NCBI GenBank assembly: GCA_025618425.1
Contig: CM046839.1
Location: forward strand, 2,046,831-2,110,830
Source of the DNA: Heliocidaris tuberculata
Lineage: Eukaryota > Echinodermata > Echinoidea > Camarodonta > Echinometridae
Length of the DNA stretch: 64,000 bases
Direction: 5' to 3'
Position 1 is the stretch's first letter, and every line of letters starts with the position of its first letter. Of this stretch, positions 44,540-57,900 are shown piece by piece. The notes below the pieces were generated by a model. The model did no database searches. It saw only the letters and a list, made by a program, of their open reading frames with translations, and was not told where the DNA came from. Made by a program: the position numbers and the translations under genes.

Positions 44540-46255
44540 AATTTACAAGAATACATGATATAGAAAAACCTCGTAGTGATGGCTTCTGGGGTATTGTCAT
44601 GAATACCTCTACTGACCTCAATTGGCAAGAGAATTTCAGAATAAGCAAGGCAACATTCCAGTATATATGTTGGAAACTTCAATGAAGCATTTAAAGACAA
44701 AATACTATCCTTTGAGGAGCAGTATCTATGGAAAAGCGGGTAGCAACAACGACTTCGAGGTTGGCGACCAACGTAGAATTTTGGACGATAACCCATTCAT
44801 TTGGTGTTGGCCGGTCAACTGCATGTACGATTGATGGCAAGCTCATCAAAAGATAAGGAAACCAATGGCAAGTAATGGGCAGAACTACACATAAATCAGA
44901 CTGAAAAAAAAACAATCAGTTATTAACTTATTGATGCCCTTGATTTTGGAGATAGTGACATTAAAAATGTTTAGTACATTTGTAGTCATTAGCATCTGTT
45001 GAGCTTTTGGCGAGCTTGTTTCATTTTGGGACCACCAGGATGGAGGTTTTAAAGGGCTTCTGGAGTTTTTATTTCACAAAGAGAATTTATGTAATATTTG
45101 TAGCACATTCAGGAAGAAAACTAAAATTTACAGATACATGTAGCTGCACTCAAAACAATATCACTTCTGTAAATGCCTTCAACAGGCAAATTTCCATGAA
45201 GAAAGAACCCTGAAGTTGGCCCCTAAGCTTAAACGGGCAGCAACCCATCCTAAACATTTTGATAAGATGGTGTTGCAAGCCCTTAATTTCTTCAGCCAAT
45301 CCACTTCAGCCTACACCGATTACCATGTCCAAGAAGGACATCCTTAACGTCAAGACAAAACTGCATGGTTTGTTAAGAAATTCAACCACTGGTTTGATTT
45401 AATGTCAAGCTGCCATCCAGTCATGGCACTGAGCCAGTTGAAGCCAGACATGTACAAGAAAGAGGTGGACTTTTGACAGATGGCATTGACCTGTTTCGTT
45501 GATTGAAGATAAGGTTCAAAGAGAGATTGGAAACCTCTTCAGATAAGGATTATCATGGCAACACTGTCCATGTTAAACATCCAGAAAGAGATGTCTTTGC
45601 CCTGTCTTGTGGAATAAAGATAGGCCAGAAGAGGGACTGGAAGCCTGTTCTGACAGAGATTATCATGGCAATGTTGTCCATGTTAGAGATCCAGAAGGAG
45701 ACGCTTGATGAGACATCTATTCATGTTTACCTCCAGGTTTACACAGGACTGCCTGGAAAATCTATTTAGCATTGTGTCAGAAGAATCCAGTTCCAACTCC
45801 TGTTGAACTTCACTATGCTCTTAGCATAATTACTGTAGTCAGTTCCTAAACAACCCACAATCTGGCAGCCATCAAGATGATGACAATAATTACATGGCTG
45901 ACTTTCTAGAGGGAAAGGGAAATGTGCAGTCTGAACAACAATCAATCTCTGTTCATGATCCAATTCAGAGTGATCAATGCTCTCAGAAACTGAGAAAAGC
46001 TCAAATCAAATAACTTGTTCTTTCTGGCTGGATACATCCTACCATCCTACCTTTATTCGTTCTTCATAAAATCAAGAATGGGGCTTTGACTGCATTTAAG
46101 TACAGCATTTCAGGCACAAACTTTTCAAAGGTAGCTGTTGACAAAGCGCATGAAATGCACATGAATAAGGAGTGTAAAGTAGCTTTTGATCATAATTTAC
46201 CACAGCACAGAAATCTAAGCACTCTTATGCAATAAGCGAGTTCTTAAACACATGT
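44540..46255 (+). repeat. duplicated transposon block A
   Basis: Shares its order and most of its sequence with block B at 51130-52640: a Harbinger-like fragment, then KKFNHWFDLMSSCHPVMALS (about 45385), then SKVAVDKAHEM (about 46130). Block A carries about 200 bp (about 45024-45240) absent from B. Both are broken by stops. Confidence 0.8.
44575..44840 (+). pseudogene. PIF/Harbinger-like transposase fragment (A)
   Basis: In drifting frames the translation gives LNWQENFRISKATFQYICWK, then KRVATTTSRLAT and FGVGRSTACTIDG. This order is the N-terminal region of Harbinger transposases (HARBI1-like), with the helix-turn-helix GVGRSTV core. The DDE catalytic part does not follow. In-frame stops are present. 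Confidence 0.75.
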
Positions 46256-46461
46256 AGAACCTGGGGCTGTGTGACATCAGAGGTCAAAGGGTCGATCGGG
46301 AATAAATCAGGGGCTGGTTATGAGTGCATGACTGAGCTCACTTACGCACAAAAAATGCGCTGTGCTAATTGCATGTATTATCTGTGTGTGCTGCTTTTTT
46401 GATTCGGTGTCTATCATTTTGTTCAAAATCAACGGGACTTTTTCATCGTTAATTTGGTGAA

Positions 46462-47110
46462 ATGGAGGAAGAACAGGACGTGAGCATGGATGATATTAGA
46501 CTTTGGGATGTAAGACAGTTGAAGGCTTTCCTGAAAGAGAGAAATATCAAAGTTTCGGGGCAAAAAGATAAGCTTGTTGCTCTTGTTAACTCTGCCAAGA
46601 GGAACCTTACTCTGGCACCTATCGCCCTGCTACTTTGGGCGTCGACAAGGACCTCAGGTTCGCTGATTTGCTGGTCACTCCCGAAGGAAGCGTTCCAGAT
46701 TCTACATCATTGACGGACTGGGAGAGTAAACCCAGGCAATCAAAAAATGGCCTCCAACAATGACCTTTGACATTGGGAGATATCTTAACAACATCAAAAA
46801 TACTAATATACCACTGAAGGAAAGTCTCATATCTGACAAGGACAGCAAAGGCTATAGTTATTTTGCATCTGGTTGGGTGAGACCGATTCAATTGTACGAC
46901 ATAAGACTCCTCCAGCGCCTATTGCTTTCTGAGGACTGAGTGCATGCCCTCCCAAAGGATCAACAACATCCCGTGGAGGGTATGGGTATGCATCCACAAG
47001 AAGTCTGGACACGTCAACAGTGTTTTTTGCACTTGTTTTGCTGGGTATGTGGCGTACATGTGTGACATGATCTTTTGTTCTCTTATAACTTACAATGGTA
47101 TAAAGCAATA
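46462..47110 (+). pseudogene. broken SAP plus SWIM zinc-finger transposon gene
   Basis: ATG 46462 opens a SAP-domain N-terminus (LWDVRQLKAFLKERNIKVSG then KDKLVALVNSAK). The frame shifts near 46615 and again at an A-run near 46742, giving FDIGRYLNNIKN and GYSYFASGWVRPIQLYDI. From about 46930 a third frame gives CMPSQRINNIPWRVWVCIHK and FCTCFAG, matching the region leading into a SWIM-type finger. I recognise this arrangement from multicopy animal genes that continue into a YqaJ-type nuclease; that part is absent, and the 40-bp array starts about 90 bp later. Confidence 0.7.
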
Positions 47111-47199
47111 GATGTCTAATTTCTAAACCATATTTTCAAAAAATGAGTAGATTCTAGGTCTACTCTGGGCAGAGAGGATACTGCTGTGTAAATTTACTG

Positions 47200-50085
47200 T
47201 CATTGAGGGACAGCCTGACAGAGCTGCTACAGTTCATAATCATTGAGGGGTAGCATGACAGAGCTGTGGCATCTTATAATCATTGAGGGGCAGCATGATA
47301 GAGCTGCTGCAGCTCATAATCATTGAGGAGCAGCAAGACAGAGTTGCTAAATCTTATAATCATTGAGGGACAGCATGATAGATCTGCTGTATTTTATAAT
47401 CATTAAGGGACAGCATGGTAGAGCTGCTGCATCTTATAATCATTGAGGGGCAGCATGATAAAGCTGCTGCATCTTATAATCATTGAGGGATAGCATGATA
47501 GATCTGCTGCAGCTCATAATCATTGAAGGACAGCATGATAGAGCTGCGGTATCTTATAATTATTGAGGGACAGCATAATAGAGCTGCAGCATCTTATAAT
47601 CATTGAGAGGCAGCATGATTGAGCTGCTGCAGCTTATAATCATTGAGGGACAGCATGATGGAGCTGCTGCATCTTATAATCATTGAGGGACAGCATGATA
47701 GAGCTGCTGCATATCATAATCATTGAGGGACAGCATGATAGAGCTGCTGCATCTTATAATCATTGAGGGACAGCATGATAGAGCTGATGCAGCTCAGTCA
47801 TTGAGGGGAAGCACAATAGAGCTGCGGCATCTTATAATCATTGAGGGACAGCATGATAGAGCTGTGGCAGCTTATAATCATTGAGGGGCAGCATGATAGA
47901 GCTGCTGCATCTCATAATCATTGAGGGACAGAATGATAGAGCTGCTGCATCTCATAATCATTGAGGGACAGAATGATAGAGCTACTGCATCTTATAATCA
48001 TTGAGGGACAGAATGATAGAGCTGCTGCATTTTATAATCATTGAGGGACAGCATGATAGAGCTGCTGCAGCTCATAATCATTGAGGAGCAGCAAGACAGA
48101 GTTGCTAAATCTTATAATCATTGAGGGACAGCATGATAGATCTGCTGCAGCTCATAATCATTGAGGAGCAGCAAGACAGAGTTGCTAAATCTTATAATCA
48201 TTGAGGGACAGCATGATAGATCTGCTGTATTTTATAATCATTAAGGGACAGCATGGTAGAGCTGCTGCATCTTATAATCATTGAGGGGCAGCATGATAAA
48301 GCTGCTGCATCTTATAATCATTGAGGGGTAGCATGACAGAGCTGTGACTTCTTATAATCATTGAGGGGCAGCATGATAGAGCTGCTGCAGCTCATAATCA
48401 TTGAGGAGCAGCAAGACAGAGTTGCTAAATCTTATAATCATTGAGGGACAGCATGATAGATCTGCTGTATTTTATAATCATTAAGGGACAGCATGGTAGA
48501 GCTGCTGCATCTTATAATCATTGAGGGGCAGCATGATAAAGCTGCTGCATCTTATAATCATTGAGGGATAGCATGATAGATCTGCTGCAGCTCATAATCA
48601 TTGAAGGACAGCATGATAGAGCTGCGGTATCTTATAATTATTGAGGGACAGCATAATAGAGCTGCAACATCTTATAATCATTGAGAGGCAGCATGATTGA
48701 GCTGCTGCAGCTTATAATCATTGAGGGACAGCATGATGGAGCTGCTGCATCTTATAATCATTGAGGGACAGCATGATAGAGCTGCTGCATCTTATAATCA
48801 TTCAGGGACAGCATGATACAGCTGCTGCATATCATAATCATTGAGGGACAGCATGATAGAGCTGCTGCATTTTATAATCATTGAGGGACAGCATGATAGA
48901 GCTGATGCAGCTCAGTCATTGAGGGGAAGCAAAATAGAGCTGCGGCATCTTATAATCATTGAGGGACAAAATGATAGAGCTGCTGCATCTTATAATCATT
49001 GAGGGACAGAATGATAGAGCTACTGCATCTTATAATCATTGAGGGACAGAATGATAGAGCTGCTGCATTTTATAATCATTGAGGGACAGCATGATAGAGC
49101 TGATGCAGCTCAGTCATTGAGGGGAAGCACAATAGAGCTGCGGCATCTTATAATCATTGAGGGACAGCATGATAGAGCTGTGGCAGCTTATAATCATTGA
49201 AGGGGCAGCATGATAGAGATACTGCATCTTATAATCATTGAGGGACAGCATGATAGAGCTGCTGCATCTTATAATCATTGAAGGGGCAGCATGATAGAGA
49301 TACTGCATCTTATAATCATTGAGGAACAGCATGATAGAGCTGCTGCATCTTATAATCATTGAGGAGCAGCATGATAGAGCCGTGGCATCTTATAATCATT
49401 GAGGGGCAGCATGATAGAGCTGATGCAGCTCATGATCACTGGGGGACAGCATGATGGAGCTGCTGCATCTTACAATCATTGAGTGGAAGCACGCTAGAGC
49501 TGCAGCATCTTATAATCATTGAGGGGCAGCATGATAGAGCTACTGCAGCTCATAATCTTTGAGGAGCAGCCTGACAGAGCTGCTGCATCTTATAATCATT
49601 GAGGGACAGCATGATAGAGCTGCTGCATTTAATAATTATTGAGGGACAGCATGATAGAGCTGCTGCATCTTGTAATCATTGAGTTATAGCATGATAGAGC
49701 TACTGCATCTTATAATCATTGAGGGACAGCATGATAGAGCTGCAGCATCTTATAATCATTGAGGGACAGCATGATAGAGCTGATGCAGGTCATAATCATT
49801 GAGGGGCAGCATGATAGAGCTGCTGCTTATCATCGAGGGACAGCATGATAGAGCTGCGGCATCTTATAATCACTGAGGGACAGCATGAAAGAGCTGATGC
49901 AGCTCATAATCATTGAGGGGCAGCATGATAGATCTAGAGCGGCTGCATCTCAGAATCATTGAGGGACAGCATGATAGAGCTGCGGCATCTTATAATCATT
50001 GAGGGGCAGAATGATAGAGCTGATGCAGCTCATAATCATTGAGGGGCAGCATGACAGAGCTGCTGCATCTTATAATCATAATCTA
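47200..50085 (+). repeat. 40-bp minisatellite (locus 2)
   Basis: About 72 units of the same 40-bp repeat as locus 1, more diverged (units of 36-42 bp occur) and without the 275-bp inserts or the leader. Blocks marked by GAGGAGCAGCAAGACAGAGT recur at about 47325, 48085, 48165 and 48405, indicating higher-order copying. It sits between the SWIM gene relic and sequence at 50090 that may be its continuation. Confidence 0.97.
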
Positions 50086-51129
50086 GGAAACATGATATAC
50101 AGTGTGCAGAATGAAAAAGACGACAGTCAGTATCATGTAAATATGGAAAGTGATACCTGCACTTACCCAGTGGTTAATTTTTCATTTTTTTTAGATAAGG
50201 GGAAGGTTTTAGATAAGCAGGTTTATTCTAAGGTTTGTAAGAAGTGTAGCATTAAGAAGGACTGGGTATGCGCACTATGCGATAAAAATGTTTAAGATTG
50301 TTCTTCAAGTTGAACTACAGGTATTCATCAGAGATTTAGGCAAAAATATTCAGCTTTTGTTCCAAGAAGGCACAAAATATGCCAAATCAGCATTAGATCA
50401 CCACAAAGCAAGGGGAAATAAATGGGAAATCACAAGTAATGATATACATGCAGAGATATTCCCTGGTACTCTGATAAAGGATCTCCGAGAGAAAGTGAGA
50501 ACTTGATTTTGAAACGAGGGTTTGCCTCTCACAAGAGGGATCAAAGAATCTTGTAGCTAGGTTGTGGAAAATGTTTCTAAAAATACCAAAGTGCCAAGGA
50601 AATTTCCATTCCACAGTAAAAGTGTCCTCAGTTATTTCATATCAATAGAACTGTGAGGAGCTGCATCAACAATCCCTACATTTCAATAACAATCTCGGTA
50701 AATTATCTCACCCATTAATAGGCTGTGAAACATTTGACCGTTCTCATGAATTTAATGTTACCGATGATGCAATTTCTTCCAATGGAATAAATCTGAATTT
50801 TGGGGCAAGCAATTACTAGCTCTCCATTAATTAATATCGGAAAAAGTTATATGCACCACAGCCCATTCCAACTCCCAATACTCGCAAAAGGATTCCTGTT
50901 ATAACTTTTAATTCTGCACTCACAATCAAAGAAGACAACAAAAAAAGTCAATTCAAGTCCACAGAATTAGACTTGCCTGTGCAAAAAAGTTGAGAGATGT
51001 GCAACAAGAAGAGAAGAAAAATATGGAGGAAACCATGGAAGGAGAGTGAATGAAGAGAGCATCAAGGATCTATGTTGCTTACCCTGCCCCAGACCTACTA
51101 TCAAACAGGCATGGAGCGAATAGGTTTTC
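50086..51129 (+). pseudogene. probable transposon remnant after array 2
   Basis: The first 200 bp read YSVQNEKDDSQYHVNMESDT then VVNFSFFLDKGKVLDKQVYS and a cysteine-rich KVCKKCSIKKDW, reminiscent of multicopy animal transposon proteins. The remainder (50290-51129) has small frames without recognised motifs. Confidence 0.4.
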
Positions 51130-52640
51130 TGCCACAATAATTTACAAGAATACATGATATAGAAAAACCTCATAGTGATGGCTTCTGGGGTACTGTCATG
51201 AATACCTTTACTGACCTCAATTGGAAAGAGAATTTCAGAATGAGCAAGGCAACATTCCAGTATATATGTTGGAAACTTCGACAAAGCCTTGAAAGACAAA
51301 ATACTATCCTTTGAGGAGCGGTATCTATGGAAAAGCGTGTTGCAACAACAACTTTGAGGTTGGCAACCAACGGATTTCAGACGATAACCCATTTATTTGG
51401 TGTTGGCCGGTCAACTGCATGTACGATTGATGGCAAGCTCATCAAAAGACAAGGAAACAAATGGCAAGTAATGGGCATAACTACACTTTAATCACACTGA
51501 CAAAAAACAATCAGTTATTAACTTATTGATACCCTTGTTTCTGGAGATAGTGACATTAAAAATGTGAAGTACGTTTGTAGTCATTAGCATCTGTTGAGCT
51601 TTTGGTGAGCTTGTTTCATTTAGGCAGCTACCCATCTTAAACATTTTGATAAGATGAAGGTGTTGCAAGCCCTTAATTTCTTCAGCCAATCCACTTCAGT
51701 CTACATTGATTACCTTGTCCAAAAAGGACATCCTTAAAGTCATGACAAAACTGCATGGTTTGTTAAGAAATTCAACCACTGGTTTGATTTAATGTCAAGC
51801 TGCCATCCAGTCATGGCACTGAGCCAGTCAAAGCCAGACGTATACAAAAAAAAAGAGGTGAACTTTTGACAGATGGCATTGACCTGTTTCGTTGATTAAA
51901 GATAAGGTTCAAAGAGAGATTGGAAACCTCTTCAGATAAGGATTATCATGGCAACACTGTCCATGTTAGACATCCAGAAGGAGATGTCTTTGACCCGTCT
52001 TGTGGAATAAAGATAGGCCCAAAGAGGGACTGGAAGCCTGTTCTGACAGAGATTATCATGGCAACGCTGTCCATGTTAGAGATCCAGAAGGAGATGCTTG
52101 ATGGGACATCTACTCATGTTTACCTCCAGGTTTACACAGGACTGCCTGGAAAATCTATTTAGCATTGTGTCAGAAGAATCCAGTTCCAACTCCTGTTGAA
52201 TTTCACTATGCTCTTAGCATAATTACTGTAGTCAGTTCCTAAACAACCCACAATCTGGCAGCTATCAAGATGATGACAATAATTACATGGCTGACTTTCT
52301 AGAGGGAAAGGGAAACATGCAGTCTGAACAACAATCAACTTTCCCTCTTCATGGTCCAATTCAGAGTGATCAATGCTCTCAGAAACTGAGAAAAGCTCAA
52401 ATCAAATAACTTGTTCTTTCTGGCGGGATACATCCTACTATCCTACCTTTATTCTTTCTCATAAAATCAAGAATATGGCTTAGACTGCATTCATGTATAG
52501 AATTTCAGGCACAAACTTTTCAAAGGTAGCTGTTGACAAAGTGCATGAAATGCTCATTAATAAAGAGTGTAAAGTAGCTTTCTTTCATAATCTACCACAG
52601 CACATAGAAAAAATGAGCACACCTATGCAATACCAGGCTC
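51130..52640 (+). repeat. duplicated transposon block B
   Basis: Homologue of block A (44540-46255), lacking about 200 bp of A. After 52640 it continues into sequence not shared with A. Confidence 0.8.
51168..51435 (+). pseudogene. PIF/Harbinger-like transposase fragment (B)
   Basis: Better preserved than copy A: LNWKENFRMSKATFQYICWK, LRQSLERQNTIL, KRVATTTLRLAT and FGVGRSTACTIDG. One TGA after NTIL and a small indel before ITHLFG break the frame. Confidence 0.75.
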
Positions 52641-53574
52641 AACTGGTGAAAAAAGAATATCTGATCATATATTCTTTGTTATCAGTTTCTACACAGGTAA
52701 AATTCTATTTTAATTTAGGCTGTAGGTGGAGTCATGGGTAACTCTAAAATGTGTACTGTTTCTTTACATGTTATGCCAGAAACAATACAGCATTTGAAAT
52801 AGTGAGGGTATAGGTCTTACAGACGGAGAAGCCACAGAGAGACTTTGGTCATATCTACAAAGTTTTTCATCCATCACCAATGAGATGACACCTACTGGAA
52901 GAAAGAAAACATTGTCTAGCACCTTGCTTCACTTCTCCTATCGCAAGCAAAGCCAGATGGACGGAACACTGTGTTACCAATCTTATGCATTTTAACATAA
53001 GATTGATTTTTTTCTTTTTTTGGTGGGGGGGGGGGGGGCACACATGTGCAGTGCAAGGTGCCAAAGATAATAAAAGGCAAGGAATCAAGGTAAATTTCTA
53101 GGTTATTTTGAGTAATTTTGTTAATTTATAGTGTGATTATGACTTTAATCTTGGTGTGAGGCTGCATGAGTTGTGTTGACGCCCTGCATCTTGACAAATG
53201 TGCTCAACAGTGGAGAGGGTAATTGATACGCAACAGCAGTGTCTGCAGGAACTGAACATCCTTTGCAATGAATATGGTCTTTATAAAGGAGATATTCATC
53301 AGTGGACACAGTCAGACAGATGGCAAAGATGGATCAAACCGCAAAAAAAGAAAAAAAAAAAAAGAAGAAAGAATACATTGTGAGAATTGGAAACAAGACC
53401 TACTGTAAGAAAACCATCACATATGACAACACCAGCCTATGGTCAGAGCTAACAAGGCTTGATCGAAAATTGTCAAAGAAGGAAAGGAATCATGGTGTTG
53501 CAAGGCGGTCGACTGTACATGATTCTACTTTCATTGCCTTTATGAAAGAGGTCCACAATGAGAAAAGAGACTGA
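52490..53574 (+). pseudogene. transposase C-terminal relic (possibly KDZ-type)
   Basis: Translations give FSKVAVDKVHEMLINKECKV, then at about 52815 LTDGEATERLWSYLQSFSSI and MTPTGRKKTLSSTLLHFSYR, then helical pieces at 53198-53380 and 53380-53570. A DGE-x-x-ERLWS motif followed by T-x-x-M-x-P and R-x-x-x-L is how I remember the third catalytic region of KDZ transposases. A G run near 53025 and frame changes interrupt it. Confidence 0.5.
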
Positions 53575-53692
53575 CTGCTTATGTCAACAAGTTCCAGTGC
53601 TATGGACAGGGTGTACCTGCAAAGTGATACGAATGCTCCCTAAGGAGTGGAGATGGTGCACACTTGTGTGCGGGCTTGAAATCTAATGACCA

Positions 53693-53849
53693 GGGCCCTG
53701 TTTCATAAAACTTGTTATTAATAACAACAGCCCCATTTCTATGATCTATATGACAAATTTGTTCTCAGCCAATGAGATTCAAGGATGTCAGTAACTTATA
53801 ACAATTACTGTAACTTGTTATTGATCACAAGTTTCATGAAACAGGGCCC
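53693..53849. mobile_element. MITE with GGGCCCTGTTTCATAAAACT ends
   Basis: About 30-bp imperfect terminal inverted repeats, 157 bp in all, non-coding. Confidence 0.85.
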
Positions 53850-54862
53850 AGGGATAATAATAAATAACATTGTAAAGCGCACATAAGTATTATGTAATGC
53901 GCTTCATAAATATAACATGTTATTATAATTATTATTATGTGTTTTTGGTTATTTTTATTTTCCTTATCTCACCAGATAAAAACTCTTTTAGAACACATGT
54001 GTTGATATTTAGTAATTGTCTGACCTCTGATACAGCAGACAATTTGGGAGAATAGAGAAGGGTGAGAATACAATGTCTTCATTTAGAGACAGACAAAAGT
54101 AGTTTTCTTTATTCCTTTTTTTTTTAACACTTTTTTTAACAACATGCCAAAGGATATAAACATTTGTTTTGGAATACCATACTAGAGTAGTTACATACCA
54201 TTTCTTATGTGCAAAAAACCTGGATATTTTTCAAAGGAACTCATCTCCCAATACCACAGGTTGTCTCTGATTTCATTACATCTACCGGTATAATATGATT
54301 TGAATCCTACTTCTGAATGATGAAATATCCATCCAAGGTCTTTGGGATATCAAGATGACCTATGAAACAAACACTGGATGTCATATTTCTCTCGGGATCT
54401 AATATAGTATTACCAGTCTCAACCTCCCACAGGTGTGTGTATGAAACACAATTAGAAAACCATGGGGGTGTGGGAAGGGGGGGGGGAAATAATTCATATC
54501 TTTACTACATCTTTTTGCCCACAATTTTGAAAATGCTTCTATTGGAGTAAGATTCATTCAAAACGTTTTTTCTACAAAAAACGACAAATGAAGAAAGTAC
54601 TTTGAAATAAAAGAGAGCACATTCAACAAACTTGTCATTGCCCTTGTTTTACTTTGCATGGATCAAACCAGCTAATTTGCATACATTAAACCATACAAAA
54701 TAATACATATCTGTGCACACATTTTATGTTAATGACTTTTAGCATAGAATCCAGGAGGTTTAGCGATGATTGCTCACAATACTTGCTCCCTGAGTACTCT
54801 CACTAGCCTGGAGGATAGTAAAGTCATCTGGTTGCTAAGTAACGTTCCAGGATGCCTCTTTG
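53850..54862. other. intergenic or DTW-gene 3' region, nothing recognised
   Basis: AT-rich, with T runs near 54115 and a G run near 54480. It may include the 3' UTR of the minus-strand DTW gene ending at 54863. Confidence 0.4.
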
Positions 54863-54912
54863 TCATGACTCATCAGGGGAAGGCTTCTTTCCACGGTCTA
54901 CCCAGCTCTTGT
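54863..54912 (-). CDS. DTWD2: DTWD2-like terminal exon (predicted)
   Basis: Acceptor TGTTTTCTAG; the first two bases complete the TAC codon begun by the previous exon; reads KSWVDRGKKPSPDES then TGA. Supported by phase and splice signals only. Confidence 0.5.
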
Positions 54913-57900
54913 CTAGAAAACAGTAAAAAAGAAAAAAAGGGGGGATGAAGAAATGTGAGAAAGTTATTCAATACTTTATTTAAACTCTTTTTTTTTTAAT
55001 TCCAATTCATTTTTAATTCATAAAAACGATTTCAAGGTCGTATATATTGTTTTCATAGAAGGGGATGGGTAAAAACATGTGTCTATTAATATATCTAGGG
55101 CACAGGCACATGTATAACAATATTTTCTTTAGGGGGAAAAAAAAGTGAAATTTAGGAAATGTTTAATACACATGTCAGAATAAATGGGAGCAGTGGGTAA
55201 TAGGTACCACACAGTGATGCAAAATTGTGTTTCACTGATTAAAATTTTAAGAATTTATAACTTCCTTTTCCTTTATCAGATTTTCCTAAACCTGTCACTG
55301 ATCTGCTTCTTTCATTTTAATGCTTTTGTTCAAGCCACCTTGATGCCAGACTGGACTTTATCTTTAACCCACATACAATGTAGCAGAGAGAGTGCCACAG
55401 CACTCACATGCAATGTGGTAATAACAGAATAAACATAATGGCCAGAATTCACGAAAGAGGTTTATCTAACCCATGGTTTAAACCTCCATAAGCGTAGTGT
55501 GCGCATGTCCTCATGTCCAATGGGATGACAGTAATGCACTTAAATACGCTTATTTACGCTTATTTTAGTCCACGGCGGAGGTTTAAACCATGGTTTAAGA
55601 TAAACCTCTTTCGTGAATTCGGGTCAATGTACTTACACTGAGGAAGCTCTGGATGTGCTTTGAGATACTCTTTGCTGTGGTGTTTCACTGCACCATGGTT
55701 CATCTGGAACTTACACATCGCTCTCAGGGGTTTGGCAAGAATCTGAACAAAAATGTCAAAGATTCATGATATAGAGGGAATATGGGTTTGGTAAGGATGT
55801 AAACAAAAAAGTGATAAGATTCATGATAGTGGTTCATAACATATGATGATGGCAACCTTAGATGATGGCGATACCCTGAATGTTTGAGATATAATGATTT
55901 CCTATCCCACTCTATAACAAGTTTAAATGTGTCTGCAGTACAAAGGGTATGTAGGTGCCCTCAAAGTACAGTTTCTGACTTTTCATTAATTTAGGTCTTA
56001 ACCAGTCAGGTCACACATGTATGTTAAAATCACTTTCCATTATCAGCATCACTTTGAAGGTGGCCTTGGGTACCCAATTTGCTACTTTTACTTAAAGGAT
56101 ATGAATACACCATTAATCAAACACTGCATTTTAACACTTAACCAAGAAAATAAAGAGTTACTTCTCTGATTTCTGGCTTTCTCTCTAGCACAGACAATGC
56201 TATGGCAGCTGATTCTACCGTGCATACGGTTGAATTGCTAGGCTGTGTCCTGATGGTGTATTCACTGGATCCAGAATTTGTAAATTGCACCTAGAAAAAA
56301 ATGAACACCAGAATAATTTAGCTAGAGGAATGTGAACTTCACAAAGTATTTTTTTAAATATTCATGATTCTTTCTTATCTACATCTGTTTACTATTAGTG
56401 ATATGTTCAGTATAATTGATTATCTGTGACTAAATCATCTCTATTTTCAGTTTCATGTAAATTTTTTGTTTCATTTTGTGACATAAATCTTCCCATTATA
56501 AAATCAACATTAGCGATGAATATTATTGCATTTAGTTCTTGTATTCATTACCCTGCACTATAGCACTAAAAGTATCAAAGAAATAACTTTCTACGAGGTA
56601 TCCATTTACTACACCTTGGTGGCAAGTGGCAAAAGAAGATTAATATCTTGCCAATGCCATTAGTGCAGGGTGGGACTGAACTGCCAACCATGAGATCCAC
56701 ACATGAGAATACTTGACATGAAAGCTCACCATACTATGAATTTACAGTAAACTGCCTTGTGATTGTATGATTTCAGTTGAAATAATGCTCATATTATCAG
56801 CATTGAAGCACAGGTATTCATTTCTTTAATCCCAACCATAGCAAATTGAAAATAGAACTCACTTGTTGGGGTATTTGAAACATAGCATTAGACTTGAAGA
56901 TACTGGTCGCTTGATGCCATGTGCCATCCATGATGAGGATATTATAGCCGTGGCTATGACCATTGATGCTTGGAGGCGGAACTGGAAGCTCATTGATGTC
57001 CATTGCATCTGGGCCTGGAAATAAGACTATTGTGTTGGGACTGGAGCATACTTTGGCCAATTCAGGGTAGCTAGAGATAGAGTACAAAAATACATGAATT
57101 AGTGCTGGGAGTTATACAAAAAAGCCTGGACCGGAAAATAGTGTTGTAACCCGTAAGTGAAAACCCGACCCGTACCGTCCCGTAAAATCTGATGATTTGC
57201 AGGCGGGACCCGCTGACCCGCCGGTTTTAAACCCGCAAGTCAATTTACCTTTAAATAAATGTTATTGCTGCAATTTAGTGAGATCTGGGTACTTGGTGTG
57301 ATTGTCTATCCGTACCATTGACAAAGGCTACAATTTACCTACAAACCATTTGATTTTTATTCGTTTGTTGGTAATCTGTCGAGTTAAATTATTCCAGCAG
57401 ACAACACATTGCGACAGAGTTCATGCGAGGAGGATCGCTCTGTCAATCGACGAACTGGATCTGGAAGAAACCATACGGCCGACTCGTGATCGTACGCCCG
57501 TTGCATGAATGCACACTGGCTCGGGGCATGTCGCCGCGCCGCGCGCGCCCGCCGTATCTAGCCAGAACGGAAGTGGTGCCGGTGTTGTCCAGATCCAGTT
57601 CAGTCACGGCGATTCACAACCATATTGAAAATTCTACCCCGTCTACAAAAGAATCACGACAGAAATAAATACCTGGATCATCATCATGCTACTTTAAAAA
57701 ATCTTTTGATACTTGTGTATCTCCATATTATTTCCATATATGTTTTAGCTTTTCTTTCCAAACTTCTTAGTTGAGAGTTGACGTTACAAAATCAAAACAC
57801 GAAGTTGAACTTGAAAAACACACCCGGGCGCGGCCGTACCGTATACCGTACTGTACTCTGCGCGTGGTGCGTAGTACGTACACACACTGTCGACATGTGA

